In this document: one piece after another, positions 40,961-48,898 of the stretch
How the letters are laid out: each line of letters opens with the position of its first letter
Numbering within the stretch: the first letter of the stretch is position 1
Origin: an uncultured Clostridia bacterium
Lineage (GTDB): Bacteria > Bacillota > Clostridia > Oscillospirales > CAG-272
Length of the DNA: 64,000 nucleotides
Assembly (NCBI GenBank): GCA_904501985.1
Contig: CAJGCT010000003.1
Span: forward strand, 8,124 to 72,123
Direction of reading: 5' to 3'
Notes under the pieces: model-generated
Told to the model about the DNA's origin: nothing
The model's input: only the letters and a program-made list of their open reading frames with translations
The model's database searches: none
Made by a program: the position numbers and the translations under genes

Positions 40961-41012
40961 AAGGGCTATAAAAAAGATGTTTTTGCTAAAGTGCTTACGG
41001 GATTTGAACTTC
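40961..41012. repeat. Left inverted-repeat blocks of the restriction-modification island
   Basis: Block A at 40961-40978 (AAGGGCTATAAAAAAGAT) and block B at 40994-41012 (CTTACGGGATTTGAACTTC). Both reappear in reverse complement at 44597-44614 and 44492-44510, in mirror order. Confidence 0.8.
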
Positions 41013-41028
41013 ACTATATTTACTTGAG

Positions 41029-42144
41029 TTAAGCAATTTCTTTTTGAAGTAGATTCTGATAATGCCTTTCAATAGCGATTATCATTTCAATTCTTTTTTC
41101 GAGCTTTTCATAGTTTGTTACAATGTCATCCTGTTCCTTTTTCGACGGAATATCGATTTTGGTATGCTCAAAAAATCCTGTCATATTCCAAGTACCATTG
41201 TCTGAACTGGATGAATATAGAAGAAATTCTGCTTTATATTGAATAGACAACCACTTTAAATTGATTTCATATGGTGAGTCATTTTTTACATATAAAATAT
41301 ATGCATCATCATTCAGTGTGTACCGACCTTTAGGTAAATATCTGACCGTTCCTGCCTTACCTTTTCTTGTAACCAACAACCCTTCTTTATCGTTAAATCG
41401 TGGTGCTTTAGTTGCGTCATCCAGCATTACAACGGAATTCTCTTTTGCGGTCGCTCCTGTAAGCAACAAATATCGTTCTCCGTCTGATTTTAAACGTTGA
41501 TAGTTTTTTTCTTCCGTTAGATTGGATGTTCCGCTTATGTAGTCAATGCACTTTGTGATTTCAACATCTCGTCCTTGATATTCTTGATATTCCGCTATCA
41601 ACTCTTTAGACAAAACTGAAAGATATTTTTCCTTAATAGATGTCAAAGCATCAAGTTTAATTTTGATATTCTGTATGGTTGACATAATGTTGCATTGTAC
41701 ATCATACCTGGGTAAATCGAATTCCTCAGAATAAACTTGCTCCAGTGATAAAGTCTTAGAACCATCACTTACACTAAGATTTTTGTAGAAATTCTGAAAG
41801 AACAAAGCAAAGTATGGTAGACAAATTTTTTGGGTAGCATCTTTCTTTACTGTAATAAATCCAGCATGATGATTAAGCGCAAACCTTTCGCCAGTTTTGT
41901 AAGTCATACATCCTGCACTACCATCCAAGCTGATAATAATGCCTTCTCCAGAAAAAACGGTTATTGTTTCACCTTTTTTCGTTTTTGCTGATACAGATAT
42001 TCTTCTTTCAGTTGAAGTATGGTCTTTATTTCCACCATAAAGAGGAACCAACTCATCTTTGTTTTGCAATGATCCATATATTGCTTCATCTGTAAGAGCA
42101 TAATTGCCTTTTTGAATTTCATTAAACACATCAAGAAAGTTCAT
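41029..42144 (-). CDS. Type I-like specificity (S/TRD) subunit
   Basis: 371 residues arranged as two target-recognition halves, each followed by a helical spacer. TRD1 is about 1-130 (LVPLYGGNKDHT..., SLDGSAGCMTYKTGERFALNHHAGFITVK). Spacer 1 ends near 175 (IKIKLDALTSIKEKYLSVLSKEL). TRD2 runs to ~335 (YLLLTGATAKENSV, LLVTRKGKAGTVRYLPKGRYTLNDDAYILYVK). A last coiled spacer is DIVTNYEKLEKRIEMIIAIERHYQNLL. Such subunits choose the DNA site for a methyltransferase/nuclease. It overlaps the upstream gene by 14 bases. Base composition is clearly AT-richer than neighbouring genes. Confidence 0.85.
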   Translation of the reverse strand: MNFLDVFNEIQKGNYALTDEAIYGSLQNKDELVPLYGGNKDHTSTERRISVSAKTKKGETITVFSGEGIIISLDGSAGCMTYKTGERFALNHHAGFITVKKDATQKICLPYFALFFQNFYKNLSVSDGSKTLSLEQVYSEEFDLPRYDVQCNIMSTIQNIKIKLDALTSIKEKYLSVLSKELIAEYQEYQGRDVEITKCIDYISGTSNLTEEKNYQRLKSDGERYLLLTGATAKENSVVMLDDATKAPRFNDKEGLLVTRKGKAGTVRYLPKGRYTLNDDAYILYVKNDSPYEINLKWLSIQYKAEFLLYSSSSDNGTWNMTGFFEHTKIDIPSKKEQDDIVTNYEKLEKRIEMIIAIERHYQNLLQKEIA

Positions 42145-44164
42145 CTAAAAACCTCCTAACTTCTGCATCCAATGATGAGATTTCTTTGTTAAAATCCGCT
42201 TCGCTGATATAATGAGGTGAGTAAGGACGCAAATAATATTCGGGAAGAAGCGTAATGTAATTGTCGCTCGTGATTTTGTCTATTGGGATATTTCCGCCCT
42301 TTCTTGCGATTTGTTCGAATCCTTTTTCGTCAATCCATTTTGTTGAAGATCCGCTGTCATCAAAAGTAAGCCAACGCTTTTCTAATATTCCGGGCATTTC
42401 TACTCCGTCTGTGCTAACCCAACCGGAAATTTCATCGTGCATCCATCCATTTCGATTGTTTCTTAATTTCGTAGGGAAACGCTTGTCGGAATTTGCTAAT
42501 CCGTCGTTATCGATGATGTACATCCATATAGGCTTAGTTTGCTTCTTTGTAACCTTGTTACTACGCTTTTTCAAAAACAATGCATATGTTTTTTCTTTTG
42601 TGTAAGGCGCAAATGCAAACTTGGGCAAAGAAACGATTGCGTAAATTTCACATTTTTCGAGAATTTCATTACGCAATTTTTTGTAAGAGGGATTTTCTAA
42701 TACACCATCAGGTGTAATGATACAAGCCTTTCCACCAACCTTAAGCAAGTCAATAACCTTACAAATGAACGCAATTTCTGTTCTGTTTGTGGAAATCGCC
42801 TCCGTGTTTGCTTTTATCGTACCGCTACCATATGGGGGATTGGTGATTACGTATTGATAGGTTTTATCTAATACGCTTTTTCCTTGGCGAGTAGGTTTTA
42901 GAGTATTGTCCGAATACATGTGTGTATGCCCGTCGCCAACCAAAAACATATTTAAGCGAGTTCTTGAGATATTCTCATCCCTTACATCGATTCCGTAAAA
43001 ACACTGTTTGGACAAAAATTCTCTTGCTTCATCCGTCAATGTGCCGCTTTTTTCATAATTGTTGTAGAGGACTTTGAAGCTCTCGGTCAAAAATCCACCA
43101 GTTCCACAAGCAGGGTCGATAATAGAAAACGTTTGCTCATCATTAAATGTTTCTTCGTCTTGAAGTAGCAACTTAGCAAAAATATGAGTGTAATGTCTAC
43201 GGGTAAAGTATTCACCAAAATCCTTTTTCTCTTTGGATGAAGCAAACATTTCATATACTGCACCAAACAAATCGAATCCCGTACCGTGTAAAGGCTTCAT
43301 TGAATCAATAATGCTGTATATTTGTTTGACATCTTCAACACTTACCAAAGGCTTGTTTTTTCCATCACCGCTAATGGCAACACGAACAACTTCCATTACA
43401 TTTTTGAATTCTTTGAATGTTGTTTCATCTTCTAAACGACTAATATATCCACTTAGATTATTTTTTACTTTCTCGGCAATTTCATCGTTACACGAAGACC
43501 AATAAACCTTGGAAGCATCCTTTGTTCCATCAATATCTTCTTTTTCCTCGAAATATTCAAGTGCTACAAATCCGACAGTGAAGTCTATCTTCTGAACATT
43601 ATCCTTGAAATTGATACCGCGATACACACCTGCAAGTTCCCAAAGCTTTTTATTGAAGATTGCTTCAGAAATAGTAGAAATAGAATCTACATTAGTGTTT
43701 ATTGCATCAAGATCAGGGTTCGCAGTTAGCTTGTTCTTAATCAAGCGGTAGATATCAATAGTTTGAAACTCTCTTATTGGATTTCCATTCAAAGTCAATT
43801 GCTTTAAAGTTTTTGCGTTGTAGAAATAGGTAGTTTTGCAATTTGTAACTATAAAATATGGCAAACCCAATTTAGGAGCTTTAATCTTTCCTTGTTTCAA
43901 AGCATCTTTCCAATCTTTATCATCAACCTTGCAATCATCTTTTGCTTCTGCATAAGCAACGAGATTCTTGATGTATTGATCGTCATTTGTTCCGTCATAT
44001 TCGAATTCTGAAATTAAAAGATCGGGACGCTTTGATCCTGTATACTTTGAAAAAGTGGTATCATTAACAATTTGGCGAAATGGTATGCTTAACTGTGCTA
44101 CAAGCACCTCGTTGATAAGACGGCTTACTGAAAGTGCCTCTTTTTTCTTTGTTCCTTTAGCCAT
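42131..44164 (-). CDS. Fused nuclease-adenine methyltransferase (HsdM-like with N-terminal HsdR-N-like domain)
   Basis: 677 residues from the ATG at 44164 (GGAG upstream). Residues ~1-150 look like the nuclease domain of type I HsdR proteins: KRPDLLISEF (P47, D48), then YAEAK (E73, K75), giving a PD-(D/E)xK pattern. From ~295 comes an N6-adenine methyltransferase: SAM motif I DPACGTGGF (350-358), NPPY (442-445), PDGVLENPSY. The C-terminus is helical. No separate hsdR exists nearby. A single cutting-and-methylating subunit beside a separate specificity subunit is the layout of BcgI-type (type IIB) systems, so that class is more likely than classic type I. Confidence 0.85.
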   Translation of the reverse strand: MAKGTKKKEALSVSRLINEVLVAQLSIPFRQIVNDTTFSKYTGSKRPDLLISEFEYDGTNDDQYIKNLVAYAEAKDDCKVDDKDWKDALKQGKIKAPKLGLPYFIVTNCKTTYFYNAKTLKQLTLNGNPIREFQTIDIYRLIKNKLTANPDLDAINTNVDSISTISEAIFNKKLWELAGVYRGINFKDNVQKIDFTVGFVALEYFEEKEDIDGTKDASKVYWSSCNDEIAEKVKNNLSGYISRLEDETTFKEFKNVMEVVRVAISGDGKNKPLVSVEDVKQIYSIIDSMKPLHGTGFDLFGAVYEMFASSKEKKDFGEYFTRRHYTHIFAKLLLQDEETFNDEQTFSIIDPACGTGGFLTESFKVLYNNYEKSGTLTDEAREFLSKQCFYGIDVRDENISRTRLNMFLVGDGHTHMYSDNTLKPTRQGKSVLDKTYQYVITNPPYGSGTIKANTEAISTNRTEIAFICKVIDLLKVGGKACIITPDGVLENPSYKKLRNEILEKCEIYAIVSLPKFAFAPYTKEKTYALFLKKRSNKVTKKQTKPIWMYIIDNDGLANSDKRFPTKLRNNRNGWMHDEISGWVSTDGVEMPGILEKRWLTFDDSGSSTKWIDEKGFEQIARKGGNIPIDKITSDNYITLLPEYYLRPYSPHYISEADFNKEISSLDAEVRRFLDELS

Positions 44165-44345
44165 TTTTCTTTTCTCCTTTTTCTTTATCCAAATGTTCAC
44201 TGACATATCTTTCTGCTGCTTTGTTGAATAAGTCTGCCATACTTATATTATCATCAATCAACAATTTCCGTAGTTGATTGTGAAGCACGGTAGGCATACG
44301 AAATTGCACTTGTTTTGTTCTATCACTTTTGGTCGCCTGTTTCAA
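44157..44345 (-). CDS. Ribbon-helix-helix regulator of the restriction-modification operon
   Basis: 62 residues beginning at a TTG with AGGAGG 8 bases before it. KQVQFRMPTVLHNQLRKLLIDDNISMADLFNKAAERYV is a ribbon-helix-helix fold of the Arc/CopG type, followed by a charged tail. It is first in the operon and overlaps the methyltransferase gene by 8 bases. It probably represses its own promoter, where palindromes TGATAT-N4-ATATCA (44392-44407, over the -10) and ATGATATCAT (44367-44376) occur. Confidence 0.75.
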   Translation of the reverse strand: MKQATKSDRTKQVQFRMPTVLHNQLRKLLIDDNISMADLFNKAAERYVSEHLDKEKGEKKNG

Positions 44346-44366
44346 AATGCCATCCTCCTGTCACAA

Positions 44367-44427
44367 ATGATATCATTCTATCACAATACCTTGATATAAG
44401 GATATCATATAAGGGAGATTTTGTCAA
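44367..44427 (-). promoter_or_regulatory. Promoter and operators of the restriction-modification operon
   Basis: On the minus strand TTGACA (44422-44427), 17 bases, TATCCT (44399-44404). Two GATATC-centred palindromes overlap the -10 (44392-44407) and the leader (44367-44376). Confidence 0.65.
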
Positions 44428-44439
44428 CAATTTTCAACA

Positions 44440-44470
44440 AAAAAAGTGCATAGGTTTTTCCTATGCACAA
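44440..44470 (-). terminator. Hairpin upstream of the restriction-modification promoter
   Basis: Stem TGCATAGG / CCTATGCA with TTTTT loop and a T7 run on the minus strand. It would stop transcription coming from tRNA-Gln. Confidence 0.7.
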
Positions 44471-44491
44471 TAGAGTAGTATTCAATTTCGG

Positions 44492-44614
44492 GAAGTTCAA
44501 ATCCCGTAAGTGTTTAATATCTTTTTCTCGTGACTATGCGAGCCAAGGGCGGAAAAAACAAAAAAGCCTTGAAAAATCAAGGCTTTCCGCGGCTATATCT
44601 TTTTTATAGCCCTT
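44492..44614. repeat. Right inverted-repeat blocks of the restriction-modification island
   Basis: The reverse complement of block B is at 44492-44510 and of block A at 44597-44614. Block A lies in the 3' trailer of tRNA-Gln. Confidence 0.8.
44564..44589 (-). terminator. Terminator of tRNA-Gln
   Basis: Stem AAGCCTTGA / TCAAGGCTT with a T6 run on the minus strand, about 30 bases after the tRNA. Confidence 0.85.
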
Positions 44615-44617
44615 TTT

Positions 44618-44691
44618 TGGCTGGGGATGAGGGGTTCGAACCCCCACAAACAGAGTCAGAGTCTGTCGTGCTACCGTTACACAAATCCCCA
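44618..44691 (-). tRNA. tRNA-Gln (CTG)
   Basis: A 74-base cloverleaf on the minus strand with encoded CCA. Acceptor TGGGGAT pairs with ATCCCCA. The anticodon arm is ACAGA-CTCTGAC-TCTGT (anticodon CTG, reads CAG). The T arm is GGGGGTTCGAACCCC. The promoter TTGACA-17-TATAAT is at 44715-44743. Confidence 0.95.
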
Positions 44692-44714
44692 ACGGTATCT
44701 TTTCCACGGACAAT

Positions 44715-44743
44715 ATTATATCACAACAAAATAGGTTTGTCAA
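44715..44743 (-). promoter_or_regulatory. Promoter of tRNA-Gln
   Basis: On the minus strand TTGACA (44738-44743), 17 bases, TATAAT (44715-44720). Confidence 0.9.
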
Positions 44744-44829
44744 TAGGTTTTTTAAAAAAAATAAAGTTTTTGCGCAGGTAATTTTTACAAGTGCGCCAAA
44801 ATAAATTTCAACTTTTTCCGCTCTCGCTG

Positions 44830-44858
44830 TTGACATGGCGCGTTTTGCGTGATATAAT
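44830..44858 (+). promoter_or_regulatory. Promoter of the SCIFF locus
   Basis: TTGACA (44830-44835), 17 bases, TATAAT (44853-44858): a perfect consensus. Confidence 0.9.
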
Positions 44859-44899
44859 ATAAATAATAATGCAAAATCACATCACAAGGAGTACATAAA

Positions 44900-45037
44900 A
44901 TGAAACATATTACTACTTTAAATACCAAGAGCCTTTGCGACAGCGCAAAGAACGGCGGCTGCGGTGAGTGCCAGACCTCCTGCCAGTCCGCTTGCAAGAC
45001 CAGCTGCGGTATCGCAAATCAGGCTTGCGAAAAGTAA
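44900..45037 (+). CDS. scfA: SCIFF ranthipeptide precursor
   Basis: Exactly 45 residues: MKHITTLNTKSLCDSAKNGG, then CGECQTSCQSACKTSCGIAN, then QACEK. The CGECQTSCQSACKTSC core and the MKHITTLNTKSL leader are those of the six-cysteines-in-forty-five-residues peptides of Clostridia. There are seven cysteines here because of one in the leader part (C13). AAGGAG sits 8 bases before the ATG. The radical SAM enzyme downstream is known in this family to form Cys-to-Thr thioether bridges. The biological role is unknown. Confidence 0.95.
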   Translation: MKHITTLNTKSLCDSAKNGGCGECQTSCQSACKTSCGIANQACEK

Positions 45038-45044
45038 GTCAATG

Positions 45045-45072
45045 AAAAAAGCCGCCACAGGGCGGCTTTTTT
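45045..45072 (+). terminator. Terminator/attenuator between SCIFF precursor and maturase
   Basis: A 12-bp stem AAAAAAGCCGCC / GGCGGCTTTTTT with ACAG loop. It should make the precursor mRNA more abundant than the maturase message. Confidence 0.85.
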
Positions 45073-45111
45073 GATTTTTTAGTAATCAGCTGATAATTAG
45101 GAGAACAGATA

Positions 45112-46479
45112 ATGATACATTGTTATAAGCTCGGCGGACTTAATATTGTACTTGATATCTATTCCGGCTCGGTTCATGTGGTGGACGAGGTGGCATATGA
45201 CATCATTGAGGGCTATGAGAATACCGATAAGGCGGTATTGAAGGCTGAAACCGTGAAAAAACACAACATCACCGAGGCGGAATTTGATGAATGCTGTGCG
45301 CAGATAGAGGAGCTTCGCTCCGCAGGACAGCTTTTTGCCGAGGATACCTTTGAGCCTCTTGCAGGAAATCTTAAGGAAAAATCCAAGGGTGTGGTAAAGG
45401 CTTTATGCTTACATATTGCCCACAGCTGTAATCTTAACTGCTCGTATTGCTTTGCAAGTCAGGGTAAGTATCACGGTGAGCGTGCTGTTATGAGCTATGA
45501 GGTGGGAAAGCAGGCTCTTGATTTTCTTATTGCCAATTCCGGCACACGCCGTAATCTTGAAGTAGACTTTTTCGGCGGCGAGCCGCTTATGAATTTCGAT
45601 GTTGTAAAGCAGCTCGTGGCATATGCCCGTTCCGTGGAAAAGGCGGCAGGCAAAAACTTCCGTTTCACCCTTACCACAAACGGTCTGCTTATTGACGACG
45701 ATGTTATAGATTTTGCTAACCGCGAGTGCTCTAATGTGGTGCTGTCTCTTGACGGAAGAAAAGAGGTTCACGACCGTTTCCGTGTAGACTTGGCAGGTAA
45801 CGGAAGCTGGGAGCGGATCGTTCCCAAATTCCAGAAGATGGTGGAGGCGCGCGGGGGCAAAAATTACTATATGCGCGGAACATTCACCCATGCAAATCCC
45901 GATTTCCTTGAGGACATCAAAACTATGCTTGATCTTGGCTTCAATGAGCTGTCAATGGAACCGGTTGTTTGCCCCGAGGGCGACCCGTCCGCACTTACTG
46001 CCGAGGATCTTCCTATAGTGCTTGAGCAGTACGAAAAGCTTGCTGAACTTATGCTTGAGCGTCACCGCGCAGGCAAACCGTTCACTTTCTACCATTACAT
46101 GATAGATCTGAAGGGCGGTCCATGCATATACAAGCGTATTTCGGGATGCGGTTCGGGCACGGAATACATGGCGGTTACACCGTGGGGCGATTTGTACCCC
46201 TGCCATCAGTTTGTGGGCGAGGAGAAATTCAAGCTCGGCAACGTGTGGGACGGTGTTACAAATACCGAATGTCAGTGCGAATTTGCCGCCTGCAACGTTT
46301 ATACAAGACCGGAATGCCGTGATTGCTGGGCGAAGCTTTACTGCTCGGGCGGATGTGCCGCCAACGCATATCATGCAACAGGCTCTGTTAACGGCATATA
46401 CAAATACGGATGCGAGCTTTTCCGCAAGCGCATGGAATGCGCCATAATGCTGGAAGCCGCAAAGACCCTTGAAGAATAA
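45112..46479 (+). CDS. scfB: SCIFF radical SAM maturase
   Basis: 455 residues. An N-terminal recognition domain (~1-90, MIHCYKLGGLNIVLDIYSGS) precedes the radical SAM cluster motif CNLNCSYC (CxxxCxxC). The C-terminal SPASM domain has CGSGTEYMAVTPWGDLYPCHQF and the Cys cluster CQCEFAACNVYTRPECRDCWAKLYCSGGC, which holds two extra iron-sulfur clusters. It installs thioether links in the SCIFF peptide. AGGAG precedes the ATG. The stop codon overlaps the next gene's start (TAATG). Confidence 0.96.
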   Translation: MIHCYKLGGLNIVLDIYSGSVHVVDEVAYDIIEGYENTDKAVLKAETVKKHNITEAEFDECCAQIEELRSAGQLFAEDTFEPLAGNLKEKSKGVVKALCLHIAHSCNLNCSYCFASQGKYHGERAVMSYEVGKQALDFLIANSGTRRNLEVDFFGGEPLMNFDVVKQLVAYARSVEKAAGKNFRFTLTTNGLLIDDDVIDFANRECSNVVLSLDGRKEVHDRFRVDLAGNGSWERIVPKFQKMVEARGGKNYYMRGTFTHANPDFLEDIKTMLDLGFNELSMEPVVCPEGDPSALTAEDLPIVLEQYEKLAELMLERHRAGKPFTFYHYMIDLKGGPCIYKRISGCGSGTEYMAVTPWGDLYPCHQFVGEEKFKLGNVWDGVTNTECQCEFAACNVYTRPECRDCWAKLYCSGGCAANAYHATGSVNGIYKYGCELFRKRMECAIMLEAAKTLEE

Positions 46480-47819
46480 TGAATACGCCTATCTGCGATT
46501 TTATTGACCGTTACGCTGGGAAAAATCCCATCCGTCTCCATATGCCGGGGCACAAGGGCGCGGTGCTGACGGGGGCTGAGCCTTACGACATAACCGAAAT
46601 CTACGGTGCGGATGTGCTGTATCATTCCGAAGGGATAATACGCGAGAGCGAGGATAATGCGGCGGCACTTTTCGGTGCGGCAAGGACGGTGTATTCCGCG
46701 GAGGGATCATCGCTGTCTATTCGTGCTATGCTCTATCTTGCGTTGCTGTATGCAAAGGAGATGGGGCGCGAACCGATCATTGCCGCAGGGCGAAATGCTC
46801 ACAAGTCGTTCATGTACGCCGCGGCAATGCTTGATCTTTCGGTTGAATGGCTGTATGAGGACAACGGTGGCATTATTTCCTGCGACATTGACCCGGCGGA
46901 GCTTGAAAAAAAGTTAGCTTCAATGGATCACCTGCCCTGTGCGGTCTATATTACATCTCCCGACTATCTCGGACACATAGCCGATGTTGCAGGTATTTCG
47001 CGCGTGTGCCATAAGCACGGCGTATTACTGCTTGTTGACAATGCTCACGGTGCATATCTTAACTTTCTCGAATCATCACTGCATCCTATGGCTCATTCGG
47101 CAGATATGTGCACGGACTCTGCACATAAAACTCTGCCTGTACTGACAGGGGGAGCGTATCTGCATATATCGAAAAATGCTCCTGCTATGTTTTCGGAGCA
47201 GTGCGAGAGGGCAATGGCAATGTTTGCCTCTACAAGTCCGTCATATCTTATACTTCGCTCGCTTGATGCGGCAAACGCATATATGGACGGCGATTGGCGC
47301 AGTCAGCTATCAAAATGTGCGGAGAATGTGCGGCGTTTATCAAAATCCCTTGGCGAAATAGGATATGATATAGAGTATAATGAACCGCTGAAGATTAACG
47401 TTAAGCCGAAATCAGTGGGGTATACAGGCGACGGTCTTGCAAAGTGCCTTTCGGAGCGCGGAATAGTGTGCGAATTTTCCGACCCCGATAACTGCGTTAT
47501 GATGTTTACACCGGAGCTTGGGGATGGCGTTTATTCTTCGGTGCTGAAAGCATTTTCGGAGATTGCGGTTAGAACGCCTATAAAAACGCTTCCCCCACCT
47601 GCGCCAATTGCCGTAAAGGCTATGAGCATAAGAGAGGCTATGCTTGCACCCTCTGAAGTCGTTTCTGTGAAAGATTCTGTAGGGCGTGTGCTGGCTGATG
47701 CCAATGTGTCATGTCCGCCGGCAATACCGATACTTGCCTGCGGTGAGCGCATATGCGAAAAATTCGCCGCACTGTTTGAATATTACGCAGTAGATAAGGT
47801 AAGGGTAGTAAAAAACTGA
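46479..47819 (+). CDS. PLP-dependent Orn/Lys/Arg decarboxylase family protein
   Basis: 446 residues. It has the family start (PIRLHMPGHKG, DITEIYGADVLYHSEGII), GSSLSIRAML, the Asp contacting the cofactor (LLVDNAHGAY) and the PLP-binding lysine in DSAHKTLPVLTGGAYL. The C-terminal domain is the short form found in Firmicutes. It decarboxylates a basic amino acid; which one cannot be read. The start ATG overlaps the scfB stop by one base with no separate ribosome site, so its translation depends on scfB. Confidence 0.9.
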   Translation: MNTPICDFIDRYAGKNPIRLHMPGHKGAVLTGAEPYDITEIYGADVLYHSEGIIRESEDNAAALFGAARTVYSAEGSSLSIRAMLYLALLYAKEMGREPIIAAGRNAHKSFMYAAAMLDLSVEWLYEDNGGIISCDIDPAELEKKLASMDHLPCAVYITSPDYLGHIADVAGISRVCHKHGVLLLVDNAHGAYLNFLESSLHPMAHSADMCTDSAHKTLPVLTGGAYLHISKNAPAMFSEQCERAMAMFASTSPSYLILRSLDAANAYMDGDWRSQLSKCAENVRRLSKSLGEIGYDIEYNEPLKINVKPKSVGYTGDGLAKCLSERGIVCEFSDPDNCVMMFTPELGDGVYSSVLKAFSEIAVRTPIKTLPPPAPIAVKAMSIREAMLAPSEVVSVKDSVGRVLADANVSCPPAIPILACGERICEKFAALFEYYAVDKVRVVKN

Positions 47820-47829
47820 TTTTATGCAA

Positions 47830-47878
47830 ATAAGCATCTCCAAAAGCGTCTGACTTTGGAGGTGCTTATGTTTTTTTT
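47830..47878 (+). terminator. Terminator of the SCIFF/decarboxylase operon
   Basis: A 15-bp stem (47830-47844 with 47855-47869, one G-T pair) followed by T8. Confidence 0.9.
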
Positions 47879-47899
47879 GCGCCAATTCGCGAAAATCAC

Positions 47900-47928
47900 T
47901 TGATATTACTATAAAATAGTGTTATAAT
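47900..47928 (+). promoter_or_regulatory. Promoter of the pseudouridine synthase operon
   Basis: TTGATA (47900-47905), 17 bases, TATAAT (47923-47928). Confidence 0.8.
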
Positions 47929-47965
47929 ATAAAGTAGGTAATTATACTTTGCGGAGGACGGCGTT

Positions 47966-48898
47966 TTGAAAATACTTATAAATGAAGAATATGCCGGCCT
48001 CACAATAAAGGAATGGCTTTATAAAAATCATATCTCACGGGGACTTATAACTCACTTAAAAAAGCGTGCGGACGGCATAACCGTGAACGGGGAACACGTT
48101 ACTGTGCGCTACGTGCTGAAAATCGGCGATACACTGAGTATTGCGGCGGATGATCGGCGCGAGGATGAAAATGAGTTGCTTGTTCCAACAAAAATGGAGC
48201 TTGATATACTTTACGAGGACGAAGACATTGTAGCCGTTAACAAACCCTTTGGAATGGCGACCCACCCGTCTCTCGGTCATTTTGAAGATACTCTTGCCAA
48301 CGGACTTGCCTATTATTATTCATCGCGTGGGATACCCTTTGTGTTTCGCGCGGTAAACCGCCTTGACCGCGATACAAGCGGCGTAGTGCTTGTGGCAAAA
48401 AACAGGATTGCCGCCGCAAATCTTACAACGCTTATGCAGTCGGGCAAAATACGAAAGCAATATATTGCCGTTTTAAACGGAAAGATTGAACCCTCTGAGG
48501 GAGAGATAAATGCTCCCATAAAGCGGCAGGAGGGGACTATACTGCTTCGAGAGGTCTGCTGTGACGGTGCAGATGGCTCAAAGCCTGCGCTGACAGTATA
48601 CAAAACTTTGCTTCGGGGCAGTGACGCATCCGTAGTACAGGCGGAGCCTGTAACAGGGCGCACGCATCAGCTCCGCGTTCATTTTGCCCATATGGGGTGC
48701 CCTATAGTGGGTGACGGATTTTACGGAACTGCCGAGACTACACCCACCGAACACGATAAGCGTATGACACGGCAGGCACTTCACGCCTCGTCGCTGAAGA
48801 TAGATTTTGGTGATCGTGTATTGAATATTACCGCAGACCTGCCCTGTGACATGGCGGAGCTGAAAAGCTTCATTGAGGGGACGTGTACCCGTGATTAG
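47966..48898 (+). CDS. RluA-family pseudouridine synthase
   Basis: 310 residues starting at TTG 47966, supported by GGAGG at 47953-47957. An N-terminal S4 RNA-binding domain (ISRGLITHLKKRADGITVNGEHV) is followed by the RluA catalytic motif VNRLDRDTSGVVLVAKN, with the catalytic Asp in RLDRDTSG, and VTGRTHQLRVHFAHMGCPIVGD. It modifies rRNA or tRNA uridines; RluA, RluC or RluD specificity cannot be assigned. The last codons overlap the next gene. Confidence 0.92.
   Translation: MKILINEEYAGLTIKEWLYKNHISRGLITHLKKRADGITVNGEHVTVRYVLKIGDTLSIAADDRREDENELLVPTKMELDILYEDEDIVAVNKPFGMATHPSLGHFEDTLANGLAYYYSSRGIPFVFRAVNRLDRDTSGVVLVAKNRIAAANLTTLMQSGKIRKQYIAVLNGKIEPSEGEINAPIKRQEGTILLREVCCDGADGSKPALTVYKTLLRGSDASVVQAEPVTGRTHQLRVHFAHMGCPIVGDGFYGTAETTPTEHDKRMTRQALHASSLKIDFGDRVLNITADLPCDMAELKSFIEGTCTRD

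Noticed and set aside
41029..44345. A complete type I restriction system
   Set aside because: No HsdR translocase is present; the nuclease-like domain is fused to the methyltransferase instead.
44492..44510. A possible tRNA gene, from the T-loop-like GTTCAAATC
   Set aside because: No acceptor or anticodon arms can be folded around it, and the T stem is broken; it is kept only as an inverted-repeat block.
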